Source: Chrysopilus asiliformis | Lineage: Eukaryota; Arthropoda; Insecta; Diptera; Rhagionidae | DNA length: 64,000 nucleotides | Assembly (NCBI GenBank): GCA_964034945.1 | Contig: OZ035961.1 | Coordinates: 90,674,991-90,738,990 of the forward strand | Direction: 5' to 3' | In this document: positions 47,221 to 57,983 of the stretch, in pieces | Layout: every line of letters begins with the position of its first letter | How positions within the stretch are numbered: the stretch's first letter is position 1 | Translations under genes and position numbers: made by a program | Notes under the pieces: generated by a model | Told to the model about the DNA's origin: nothing | Seen by the model: the letters and a program-made list of their open reading frames with translations, nothing else | The model's database searches: none

Positions 47221-47470
47221 TTTTTTAAAATGAAAAAAAATATTTGAAACACTTATAATTAGTCAAAATAAAAGATTGACTAAGAAACACAATTGAATAA
47301 ACCAACCAAAAATGTCTTTACTGCACCTGAAATAATTACAGTAAAACCTCTATAAAGTAGATTAGTGGGTCTACAAGCCCCGGTCTACCCTACTTAAAAA
47401 TCATTAAAAATAAATTTTTGTACACATTAACCCGTACACGCTCTTACTTTACAGACTGTATGTTAGATTT

Positions 47471-47842
47471 TCAAAATTCGAAACAGAAAGTCCTGTAAGG
47501 ATAACGCAAAAAACCTTTTTCACATTTTTCCCCGAAAAAATTGCCATTATGGGGTTTTGGGGGTCACTGATCACGAATCCGGTATTAGATTTTCAAAATT
47601 CGAAACCGAAGGTCCTAAAAGGATAACGAAAATATCGTTTTTCCCATTTTTTCCCGGAAAAACCCTTATTATAGGGTTTTCGTGGTCGATGATCACGACT
47701 CTGGTGTTGGAATTTCAAAATTCGAAACGGAAAATCCTGTAAGGATAACGTTTTTTTCCCATAAGTTTTTGAGTTATTTATGGTTTTTTGAATTCTAAAA
47801 TTTATACAAAAAACTTTAAGCTGGCAACGAAGGGTCTGCTAG
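47471..47842 (+). mobile_element. Truncated Helitron with tandem units
   Basis: Three units anchored on TCAAAATTCGAAAC (47471, 47593, 47715; period 122) and the end GGCAACGAAGGGTCTGCTAG followed by T. Homologous to the intact copy at 49286-49790, but the 5' end is missing. Confidence 0.7.
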
Positions 47843-49285
47843 TAAATTATAAATATTGTAATCGCCCAATCAGTGAAGAAGAAATCCAAAGGCTAGAATT
47901 TTCCAATCACCATTTTTTTGGCATTTTGAAATGTTTTACCTTCAATATACCACGATTTTTTCTGATTGTGTGAATAATCTTTTTAGCACATCCAAACAGA
48001 AATTTCCAAAAGATTATCCACTGAGTCCCTGTTGGATACCAGCTTCACGTTTTATAACAAATTGTGGAGCCATCGAATGTTTTTCCCTTAGTTTTCCTCC
48101 GGTCGTTGTATTTATATTGGAAAATTCAGTCTATATGAATTATTTTTATCGCTTTTCCAGAACTATGCCGGATTAATGCCACCGCGGAACATAATTAATG
48201 ACGTCATTGCGTCAAGTACAAATACAATTTCATTGTTATACAAATAAAAAAGGCCCCCTTTGCCACCAGCCATAAAAATATACTCATCAGGCAAAAAGAT
48301 GAGATAAAATAAAATAAACGAGTGGAATGAAGTGGAAACACTGGCGAAACAGAAACAGAAGCGCAAAATTCTGATTTGATTGCTGATTTATTTATGGGAG
48401 TCGTATAAGATGATAAGGTAGACATACAGACGGGCCATGATGCTCCCAGAAAGCTTACAATGTTGTTTATGTTACTATATGTGGCCCCAAAAATTATGAA
48501 ACAATGTGAGTATAAACGAATTATGTATATAGGAATTTATGTTTAGTATACAATTCACATACTCATATTACAATAAGGAAGAGAGATTTCCAATAGATAT
48601 ATGAGCATACATTATTATGTGAATTCCGGACGAATTCGTATAAATATTTCCGTGTATTATCTACTCGTATATTTATCGTATAACAGGCACAATTTAATTC
48701 AGTGATGGAGATAAGTTGGGGAGAAGGGAATTTCAGGATTTTTCGGGATTCATTTATGCTCCCGGAAAAAGGTTTCTAATGTAACGGGTGATCCTTGGTG
48801 CTGGTAATATAGAAAAACATGTTAGGGCAACTTAAAGCTCTGAATATAAAATATTTCCTACAATAACTGAGTAAAGTTAGGTACCCAGGTGAGATTATGG
48901 AATTATTTATTTGAAGCCCTAAGGTAGCAAAGGTGTGTGTTTTCGTCAAGTCGTCGACTTTTTGGATTTTTGTATTTTTGTATTTGTTAAACGCGAATTT
49001 AATTTCGATTTACACATGTGGAAGAATTCGTTTAATCGTTTTCTATTGTTAGACTTTGTTTGTTCTTGTAATGGTTTTTTTGTTACTGAAAATTTTATGC
49101 TTTCATTCACTTGAATTGGTTTTATTTTTGGATATCAAATTAAGGGTGAGATTTGCACTAAAAAACATTTAGAAATTGGGTCATATTTTTAAAGTTATTT
49201 GTGAGATTTTGTACCCATTTAAAAAAAACATGAAATTTTTAAATACTCGTTAAAGATGGAATTGGATTTCTATAGGGTTTTCTTA

Positions 49286-49790
49286 TCTTAATATATAAAA
49301 ATGGATGTCTGTCTGCCTGCTTGAGATTACAAAACTCAAAAAATACTAGACCGATTTTTACGCGATTTTTTGCAAAATGATCTGCGTTGCCAGGAGCATG
49401 TTTTTAGTTATCTTAGATTTTCAAAATTCGAAACGGAAGGTCCTGTAAGGATAACGCAAATAACCTTTTTCACATTTTCCCCGGAAAAATTGCCATTATG
49501 GGGTTTTGGGGGTCGCTGATCACGAATCCGGTATTAAATTTTCAAAATTCGAAACGGAAGGTCTTCAAAGGATAACTAAAATATCCTTTTTCCCATTTTT
49601 TCCCGGAAAAAACGTCATTATAGGGTTTTCATGGTCGCTGATCACGGCTCTGGTGTTGGAATTTCAAAATTCGAAGCGGAAGATCCTGTAAGAATAACGT
49701 TTTTTCCCAAAAAAATTTAAGTTTTTTATGGTTTCTTGCATTCTAAAATTTATACAAAAAACTTTAAGCTGGCAACGAAGGGTCTGCTAG
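49286..49790 (+). mobile_element. Non-autonomous Helitron
   Basis: Starts TCTTAATATATAAAAATGGA, then TGTCTGTCTG. Ends GGCAACGAAGGGTCTGCTAG. Flanked by A (49285) and T (49791). The ends resemble the Helitron at 25.1 kb and fit the TC...CTRR rule. It contains three tandem units with a 121-bp period (TCAAAATTCG at 49421, 49542, 49663). The open frames in it are only periodic sequence. Confidence 0.82.
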
Positions 49791-49986
49791 TAAATTAATA
49801 AAAATATTAAGATTATTTTGTTGTCCAAAATACCACCGATAAATGAATTCTTAAAAATCCCAGAACTACCAAAAATGTATTTATTCAACATATTGTTTTT
49901 TGATTTCTATTTTCGCCTGTTGAATCGCAAAACTTTACATTTGTGACCAAGAAAACCTTTTTTGTGATTTAGATTAATATCTTTAA

Positions 49987-50603
49987 CCCTAATCCGCATT
50001 CGCGGTGGCTTTGAGACACCGATGCAGTTTTGAGAGTGATTGTTACGAATGTTAAAAAAGTTGTTGCATTCATGCTCCTTGACTTTGTTTTTTTAAGCCA
50101 ATACTATTTAAAAACGAAAAAAAAAAAATTAATTTTTTTTACTACAACAATAATATTTCGCTTTTATGAAATTTACCCTTAATCCACGCAGGCGGTGTCT
50201 CAAAGACACCGTAACGGTTTTACCAGCAAAGAAAGGTTATTTTGGTATCACTTTGCTTCTATTTCGCAAAATATCGGACTGTAGTAGGCGATAATAACTT
50301 TAGCACTTCCCAAAAGAGAAAACGTTGCTTCCTGTGTCCCCTTTTCGAAGGTCGCGCTTTGAAGCAGATAAGTGCAAATCCAAGAAAAATGTTTGTAACG
50401 AAAATTCTTAAAAATCAATTTTATGCTACAATTATAAAAAGTACGAATAATGTATATACAAATAAATAAATATTATTAACTGAATTAAAAAATGCAAACT
50501 CAAAAAAAATTTTTTTTATTAAATTATTCTATTTTTCCGGCATGGTGTCTTTCAGACACCGCCTGCGTGGATTAAGGACAAAATTAGCCTGAGCTGATTA
50601 GGG
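49987..50603 (-). mobile_element. piggyBac-type MITE, copy 2
   Basis: 617 bp, flanked by TTAA (49983-49986, 50604-50607), tips CCCTAATCC and GATTAGGG. Full-length inverted homologue of copy 1 with the same three GGTGTCT/AGACACC hairpins. High similarity to copy 1 by eye. Confidence 0.88.
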
Positions 50604-50702
50604 TTAAATAAAACTGCTTATTTTAGTCTTTTTGGTTCGGTATTTAAAATGTTGATGCTGATTGACAAAGAGTGTAGCTTAAAAAACAAAAAAAAAAAAA
50701 AA

Positions 50703-50792
50703 TCAATCCGTTCCGATCCGATTCTGATCCGATTTTTTTCTGATCCGGTGCGATCCGATGCGATCCGATGCGATTTGATCCGATCCGAATGG
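50703..50792. repeat. GATCCGAT tandem repeat
   Basis: Degenerate array of GATCCGATGC / GATCCGATTC units, about eight repeats. Confidence 0.8.
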
Positions 50793-50904
50793 AGCCCGTC
50801 GGTTCCGGTTTTGAGTTCTGTCATAGCGAAATCCAAATCATAAAAAACAAAAAACGTTTTTACGTTATTAATTTTTTCTGAATAAAGTGTTTTTTAAGTA
50901 TAAA

Positions 50905-51545
50905 ACATAACAAAAGCCATAATTGCCAACCTGGCATTAAAAACCCCTATGGCGATATGGCATTGTTCGAAGTTTCATTGAACAGCGAACAGTTTGATAC
51001 TTTGAAGTCAAACTTTTCAGAAGATTTTTTAAAATTTATTACAATTGGATTTTGATGCATGGGAGTTTTCTGTAGAATCATATCCTAAAAACTTTTGTTC
51101 TTGTACTTTTTTATAAGATGCACCATTTTTGGGATATTCGCAAAAAAGTTTTCGTTCGTATGAGGGGTACCCCCCCTAATGGTCCATTTTTGTCCATTAA
51201 CGAAATTAGCCTTGCATTTTACGAAACACGAATCTGCGTAAAATTTCAAGTCTCTAGCTCAATTCGTGCGCCCGTAATCCGCGCCACAGACGGACAGACG
51301 GACAGACGGACAGACGGACAGACGGACAGACGGACAGACGGACAGACGGACAGACAGACAGACGGACAGACGGACAGACATACGGACGGACGGACGGACA
51401 AACGGACGGACGGACATGCAAAATTCAATTTTTTTATCATTCTAAACATACTGGTGGAATTCATTTTTATGTGTGATAACGGGATTTTGGCGTACCAACG
51501 GTACGACAAATTTAATATACCATTTGGTTTCACCATATGGGTATA
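50905..51545 (+). mobile_element. INE-1/Helentron-like element, subfamily 1, long microsatellite
   Basis: ACATAACAAAAGCCATAATT start, TTGGATTTTGATGCATGGGA, AAATTTCAAGTCTCTAGCTC, a long GACGGACA array (51289-51416), and the end TTTGGTTTCACCATATGGGT then ATA. Collinear with the copies at 29.5 and 35.7 kb. Confidence 0.78.
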
Positions 51546-51562
51546 AAAATGCGCAAAATAAG

Positions 51563-51691
51563 CTCTGGGTCAGACCTGGCTGCTTTTGCTGCGCAGCACG
51601 AAGAAAAACTGTCAATTTTTGCAGCCGCTGAAGTTTTTCTGACAGTTTTTCTTCGTGCTGCGCAGTAAAAGTAGCCATATGTAATCCTAGC
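51563..51691. mobile_element. Palindromic MITE (TGCACTGCACGAAG family), copy 2
   Basis: CTCTGGGTCAGAC..GCTGCTTTTGCTGCGCAGCA and an inverted right arm, centre GCAGCCGCTGAAG. Homologue of 40235-40371, inserted just after the 3' end of the INE copy. Confidence 0.72.
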
Positions 51692-52673
51692 ATAAGTTAA
51701 GAACTCTAAAAATTCAACAAAATGCAACAAATTTAGATTTTTAAAACACTATTGAAAATCTCAAGATAGTCCCAGCAGGTGACTTTATGTCAAGATAATT
51801 GTACGCATCCAGACGCAATTTTATTTGCTTTTATTGGACGTTGATGTTTACCCACCCACAGCAGTTAAACAGCCTCCAGTTTGTAAAATATGAAAATAAA
51901 CATTGCGAAAAGTGAAATTCACTAACATTAAAATTTTCCGATTTCCATTCGGCATTGATTTCTCTGCTAATTTTAATTCGCTCATTTGAAAATGTCGAAA
52001 ACTCCAAATGGATTCGGAAAATTCGAATTTCCAAACAAGAAGAAAAAAACACACACAAACATTGATCGTGTTTAATTGGATTTTTATGGCCACATTTTGA
52101 TTTTCAAAACTTATACGATTCTGAGCAAATATCAAACAAATTCAAAAATTTTGTTATTGTTTTCGGTTGCATTAAAATTTGATTTTAATTGCCAAAAATT
52201 TCGTTCGAACGAAACAACGAAAAACATTCAATTGTTGTTTGTAAATGATATTTAATTGAGGGTGAATTTCTGTTTAAATTCAAATTCAAATTCAAACTTT
52301 TGTAAGATCGATTTGTTTATATTGAGAAATGGTTAATTTCGTTGTTCAGGAAACATGAAAACATTCGCGGGAAAATACTTTCACGATCCGAACTTGTGTT
52401 TATTTTCATTTTGATCACAAAATATCGGATGAGGCCACTTCAATTGGTAAATTAATGTTTATACTAATTCTGTGCAGACAGCGTGAGATTATTTAGTTTT
52501 TGTAGTAAAAAAGTACACTTTCCGTGATTTATGATCACTTTTGGTAGGGGTTCGCTTGCGAAACCTTGCGGTTAATGAGAAAAAATGAGATTAAATTTTA
52601 AATATTTTAAAATACCCGATTTATTAAAAATGTTTTCTAAAATAATGTGAAAAATTTTTTAATCGACCGAGTA

Positions 52674-53418
52674 CAGGCATACCCCTATTAACGTCGTTAA
52701 TTGGTTCCAAGAAAACACGACGTTAGGTGAAACAACGTTGTGGGGGGTAGTTATTATAAAAGAAAGAGAAATAAAATTACAACACGTGGATTTTAATTAT
52801 TTCACGTATAGGGTTGTAAAGTGGGTCTCTACTAAAATGTAAATAATTTTTAAGCAAAAATTTCGTAGAAAAAAATGTATATTTTCAAATATATAAAAAA
52901 CAAATAAAAATGGTATGCATATAATCACATACATATTGCATACGTATGTTTATAAATTCATTTTATGCTCTAAAATAAAAATAAAGATTTTTAATACATA
53001 TAAAGTGAATAAAAAACAAATTAAAATAGCATTTAGTATACAATTATATATGTATTGCTAATGTATATCTAGGAATTCATTTCATGCTCTCAAAATAAAA
53101 ATAATCACTAATAAAAAACCGACAATAACCATAGCAAACCAACTGTCCTAATTGCAGTGAATATCCTTAATAGACTGTCCTACTCAGTAGCACAGTCTAT
53201 TAAGGATATTCAGGTAGGCATGTCCACTCTCTAGGTTATAGGCTCTCTAATGAAAACTATGTACAAAAACAAAATTTCAAATAACACCGCCTGCTTCGAT
53301 AAAAAAAACAACGTTACAGCGAAGCAACACGACGTTACAGTGGGGTATGATTATAATGGTAGACCGACGTTACAGCGAAACAACGTTGCGCGAGGCAACG
53401 TTAACCGGGGTATGACTG
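52674..53418. mobile_element. Tc1/mariner-type MITE with TA duplication
   Basis: Tips CAGGCATACCCCTATTAACG and, inverted, CAGTCATACCCCGGTTAACG, flanked by TA (52672-52673, 53419-53420). 745 bp. Sub-terminal ACGTTACAGCGAA / AACGTTG motifs repeat on the right side. It contains a direct repeat of about 70 bp (near 52917 and 53035) and a smaller hairpin at 53170-53210. No transposase. Confidence 0.72.
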
Positions 53419-53949
53419 TATTCGAAAAACTCTAATAAAAAAAAATCATTAGTAAAACTTTAATAAAAAATCGAAACATAGACGGGCGTTTTGGTCTTTC
53501 GCCAATTTTTTTTTTACTTTCAACGCCAATTTTTTTTAGAATTTATTTCGCAAATTACATTCATCTATCGTGGAATAAATTTACTTAGTAAAAGTAGTCA
53601 AAATTTGAAATTATTCTATCGATTTTATATGAAAAAACTCCAATTCCGGCGTCTTTCAGGAATAAATTTCTGAACTTTTTTCAGTGGTGTATAAATCGAA
53701 GGGTGAGGGGGGAAACCCTATCATGCTATATATTTTTGGAATGCACTCTTCATTACCTTTCATACCACAAACCACAATTCCGCCTTCATACAAAGTTTGG
53801 GACCCCTAGAGGAGACAAGGGGGCGACCGACGGCTAAAAATACCCATTTTGGATAGGGGATGCTTCCCCCTTCACTCTCTATACAGAAAAAATTTGTAGC
53901 GTCATTGTCGCTAAACTGGACTCCTGCCAAAATTACTGAGCAGTGCAAT

Positions 53950-54071
53950 AGTATATTACGCAACAAGGGGCGAAGGTCAACGATTTTAAGAGTGTGAAGT
54001 TAGCTGCACGAGCGAAGCGAGGACAGATATCACATGAGTGAAATCGTTGACTCACTCCGAGTTGCGTATAC
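53950..54071. repeat. Imperfect palindrome with TTACGCAAC ends
   Basis: Left GTATATTACGCAAC, then TCAACGATTTT; right GAAATCGTTGACTCA, then GAGTTGCGTATA. A second inverted pair, AGTTAGCTGCACGAGCGAAG (about 53998), recurs inverted near 54315. Possibly overlapping small MITEs. Confidence 0.45.
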
Positions 54072-54573
54072 AATTTTTCATAACAAATTCATGAAAATAT
54101 GCCTGGAGATCCCACTTAAGCGAGATTTTGGTATTGGAGAGTAATGCAAAAGAAGTAAATTTTTAAAAGAAACAAAACAACTATACTCTGTAAATTCGTT
54201 TTATTACTAAGAAATATTGGTCAAAACAGATTTTAATTTTTAAATTTCTCTCCTCTGAAATAAAAATCAACATAACAAAAAATGGAAATCGGCAATGCTG
54301 CTCAACTAAATCACACTTCGCTCGTGCAGCTAACTTCACTCGTTCAGTTTCATTCATAAATTTTCGGTTAGAAGCATACATGGCTGTACTGCTTACTCTA
54401 GTGTTTTCTGCCTATGCAGTTTGTTTTATGCATTCTGTGGTATTCTGTGGTACGAGAAACACGTCGCGAATCGCACTTTCGCCCCTAGGGCCGAAAACGC
54501 AACTTTCGACCCGCTACGGAGGCATCGAAAGGCATATTTTCAATGCATGTGTTATGAAAAAAATTATCACAAA

Positions 54574-54970
54574 TCAACACCAATATATTTGTTTATTTTT
54601 ATTTTTTTTGTTAAAAAGTGCCAAATTTTTGTCATTCATTTTTTTGCCTTTACGGTACATAATCCCAAGACCCTCGCAATCAGTTTTAGGCTCATTTCTT
54701 AAGCCGCCAGCAACAAAACTTGGGAACAACTTACCTTCCAAAGTTTCCAAATCAGGATCTCCTTCTATATGGCACTACAATCATAACTTGGCCTTCTCAT
54801 TCAGTTTTCTTAATAATTCATTTTCCCCGCTGCCCAAACCTGCAATTTTACCTTGATTGCGAATCATGAATGAATTGCGACATTTGTAAGGTTCTTTTCC
54901 CACGCATCAACAGCAGAGGCTGTGATAATTGGCTGCGTCTGATGAAGGTCGCCGGCTTGCAAACTAAAAC
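54574..54970 (-). pseudogene. Degraded C2H2 zinc-finger-like reading frame
   Basis: On the minus strand one frame reads CKPATFIRRSQLSQPLLLM, then RGKEPYKC, a worn C2H2 finger and linker (compare the usual FxxxxxLxxH and TGEKPYKC). It continues through GSGENELLRKLNEKAKL, two in-frame stops (54783-54781, 54777-54775) and GDPDLETLEGKLFPSFVAGG to a stop at 54576-54574. The zinc-binding His residues are replaced. A hAT-type element is inserted at its upstream side. A related fragment may lie near 21500-21560. Identity is inferred from motif remnants only. Confidence 0.35.
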
Positions 54971-55877
54971 CAGTGTTGTTCCTCTACGCGTAGACTTTAA
55001 TTGTCTACACTTCAGTGTAGACAATAGCGTAGACAATAGATTTGGCGTAGACAATGTCGACTTTGGCGTAGACAATGTCGACTTTGCGTAGACAATGTAG
55101 ACTTTCTCATATCTGTCAAAACAAAGTCATCAGTGAGTCTTATATTCTCAAAGCCGAAATCGACTGACCTTTAAAAGGTCTAAAAAACTACTCCATATTT
55201 ATTATTCTTGGCGAAAAAATGATAATTTATATTATGAAGAAGACAATGATTCTGATTATGATTGATTTATGTACAATACATATAAGCACAAAAAATTAAT
55301 TCTTGGATTAGTTTTGGTAGGTTTTTTTTTAATATTTTTTATATTAGGGGTATTTGATTTACTTTATTTGATTTGAATGACTTCCGTATAGATTTCCGTC
55401 TATCTGTAAATACGATGACTCTCAACGGAATTAAGCTAAAGACTAGTGTTTTTCGAAAAAATTAAACAGATATTCTTAAATGAGCAAAGCCATCCCATAC
55501 AAATGAATCAGTTTTTTAAATAAACGGTTCGTTATATAGAAAAATGTGTAAAGCAAAAAGATTTTAGAATTCAATGTGATTTCAATTGCAAAAATTAAAA
55601 AAAAGCCGCTTAGATTGCATGAAAAGAATTAGAATTGCCACTAAAGTTTGCTCTGAAGTTCTCCATTACAGCATTTGGCGATTGCTTCCTGGAAATTGTG
55701 CTTTATTATGTTAAAATTGATTGAAGAAAATGAGATTTTAAAACTAAATCAGCTATCCTTTATTTTATTGATTGTCTACATTGTCTACGCGTAGAGAATA
55801 GACCATTGTCTACAGTAATAGTCTACGCGTAGACAATGGTGTAGTCTACACCACGTAGACTACGCGGCACAACACTG
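54971..55877. mobile_element. hAT-type non-autonomous element with 8-bp target duplication
   Basis: 907 bp, flanked by the perfect 8-bp duplication ACTAAAAC (54963-54970, 55878-55885). Tips CAGTGTTGTTCC and, inverted, CAGTGTTGTGCC fit the hAT superfamily. Both sub-terminal regions carry clustered repeats of GTAGACAATG / GTCTACGCGTAGAC, at least six on the left and several on the right, as expected of transposase-binding sites. The middle is AT-rich with no transposase frame. Confidence 0.87.
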
Positions 55878-57114
55878 ACTAAAACCACTTGCTAGTTTTT
55901 CAGAGCAAATTACGCATGAAAATATCAAGAAATAGATAATACAATTTCCACACAAAGACAAAACTCTTCTAGTAAAAAAGACCCGTTCGATAAAAAAACA
56001 CCCCCCCCCCTCGCTGTTGTCATTAATACTCCGGAAATCTTTTATCTGCAAAAATGATTTGTATTCGTTTATCAATGAATGCCTTTATTTGTTTTATATT
56101 TCCTGTTCATTTCCCAATTGTCTACTGATAAGGGGATCTCTGCCTATTGGTTTTTCTCATTATCATAACGATAGGTTTTTACTTTTTCTGTTGTTGCGAA
56201 ATCCATTCCCATCACAATTAGGTCAGAAAACAAATTTTCCGGAGACCAATTTCCCGTTCTGAATTCCGCTCAAATGGATTCCACTTTGACAAAACTAGAA
56301 ATTTTCGTTTACGGGGAAAAATTGTTTGCGTTGTGTTTATCGATTACACTGTAGAACAGTGTTTTTGTTATTGACATTCTCTGAATGGATTTTTATAGAT
56401 AAATTTGTGCAGAGAAACATTTCCGAACTATGTATATTTGTATGTCGTCAATATTCTTATGACCGTTTATACCAAAATAACGTAGAAACTTAAGCCCAAC
56501 TAAATTTATTTGAGTCCAGAATGATTTAAGTAGGCTAAGCTCAACTTAATTTTTTAAGAAAAGTTGGTGAAAATGGCCATTAGTAATTGATCCCTAATGT
56601 TGCAGTCTTTATCATAGAAGGTTGACCTTTGGCATATTTTAAAACAATTGAACTTTACTGTTATTTAAAAAATGCTATCAGAAATATTTTCCTCAAAAAG
56701 ACTAAAAGGAAAATAAAAATAACCTTTTCTTCGGTTTCACCGTCTTAAAATGGTCCGATTTACGTAAAAATCTTCTAAGGGAGAATTGTAGCCTATTGAA
56801 TTTACTATAAAATACTTGTTTACATTTTTCTTGGTAGCATGCACTTGAGTGGAAATATTAGTGAAAAACTAATTTGTATATGCCCTCATATAGAAAAACA
56901 GAGGCTCGAAAGCAAAGATGCAATCCAAAAGTTTTTTGAGTCTGGTTCGGCTTTGGTTCAAGGGTGGATTGGATTTCTGGTTTTGGGTTTGGTTCTTAAA
57001 ATTTCAAAATTTGGTTTCGGTTTAGGTTTTTTAAATTTCGAAATTTAATTCTGGTTTCTAAAATTCCGAAAAATCGGTTATGGTTTCGTTTCACTACATT
57101 TTTAATGGTTTAGT

Positions 57115-57388
57115 ACACTCAGAAAAATGTCCAGGTCAACTTTTTGTCAGGTTAACTCTGACCTTACAGAGGTGTCTGTAAGCCAGCTAGCGGTCAGAGT
57201 TAACCTATCTAAGGTCAACTCGTGCAGCTCCCAATGGCCTACTTCAACTGCTGGTGGCTTAATTTCAGAATTTCTCCGACCACGGGTCAACTCAGTTTTA
57301 CTTGCCCACATGCAGGCGAACGCGCGCCTGCCCGAGGCCAATTACGCCGTATGTAGGTCGTCGAGTTAGCCTCCATTTTTCTGAGTGT
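57115..57388. mobile_element. MITE with ACACTCAGAAAAATG termini
   Basis: Left ACACTCAGAAAAATG and right CATTTTTCTGAGTGT are perfect inverted complements. AGT lies on both sides (57112-57114, 57389-57391). The related GT-rich copy reads GGTTTAGTTTTGGTTC without the insertion (about 22428), which supports a 3-bp duplication. Internal AGGTTAACTCTGACC / GGTCAGAGTTAACCT forms a second hairpin. A one-ended tip of the same type occurs at 17697. Confidence 0.8.
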
Positions 57389-57836
57389 AGTTTTTGGTTC
57401 TTACACAAGACCGGTAGAGGGCATGTGGAATGTTTTTTGATACTAGATTAACATAAAAAAAGTGCTGGACTGTAAATCTGGCCGAAAATAGAAAAAAATA
57501 AGAAGTTTTCTATCCTAAAAATTCAAATTTCAACCGAACGGAAGCACGAAAATTTCTTTTTGGTATTTGGTTTGGTTACAGAATTGGTTTTAAATACTAA
57601 TTTGGTTTTGGTTCGGTTACGCCATATTTTTTAAAAGCATTTATTTAGCTTTCTTTCGTGTGTGTTTGTCTGTCAGGGTCAAATCTCGTTATCTATTTTT
57701 GACCCACTTCCACACATTATCAAGGGTAACATGATAATCATTTACCTTAAATTCTCCGGAAAAAATCCCAGCTGGGGTTTTCGGGGTCGCTGAGTCCGAC
57801 TCTGGCATTAAGAAATCTGTAAGGATAACGAAAAAT

Positions 57837-57983
57837 GCACTAAAAAAGAAAAAAATATTTTTTTTGTACTGTGTATCAGAAATAAAAGCGAGATAAATAT
57901 TTATCGTAAAAAATAAATATTTATCTCGCTTTTGTTCTGATACACAACGCCCAAAAAAATATTTTTTTTCCTTTTTAGTACAT
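57837..57983. repeat. 147-bp imperfect hairpin
   Basis: Left arm GTATCAGAAATAAAAGCGAG then ATAAATATTTAT; right arm ATAAATATTTATCTCGCTTT then TGTTCTGATACACA. Outer arms also pair (GCACTAAAAAAG / CTTTTTAGTACA). The half-motif GTGTATCAGAAATAAAATCG recurs at about 60240. Confidence 0.75.

Noticed and set aside
51289..51416. Regular short repeats that could suggest a CRISPR array
   Set aside because: A pure GACGGACA microsatellite with no unique spacers, in a eukaryotic element.
54380..54856. 158-residue open frame on the plus strand, the longest in the window
   Set aside because: Low-complexity Phe/Leu/Ser-rich sequence; the opposite strand has the more convincing coding remnant, so this looks like its shadow.
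54870..55091. Plus-strand frame with CDIC..GCDNW that resembles a zinc-binding motif
   Set aside because: It runs straight into the hAT-type element, and the minus strand reads as a worn C2H2 finger with its linker, which explains the cysteine pattern.
57115..57388. Possible small coding exons (80-residue frame inside)
   Set aside because: The frame lies wholly inside a MITE with perfect inverted ends and an internal hairpin.
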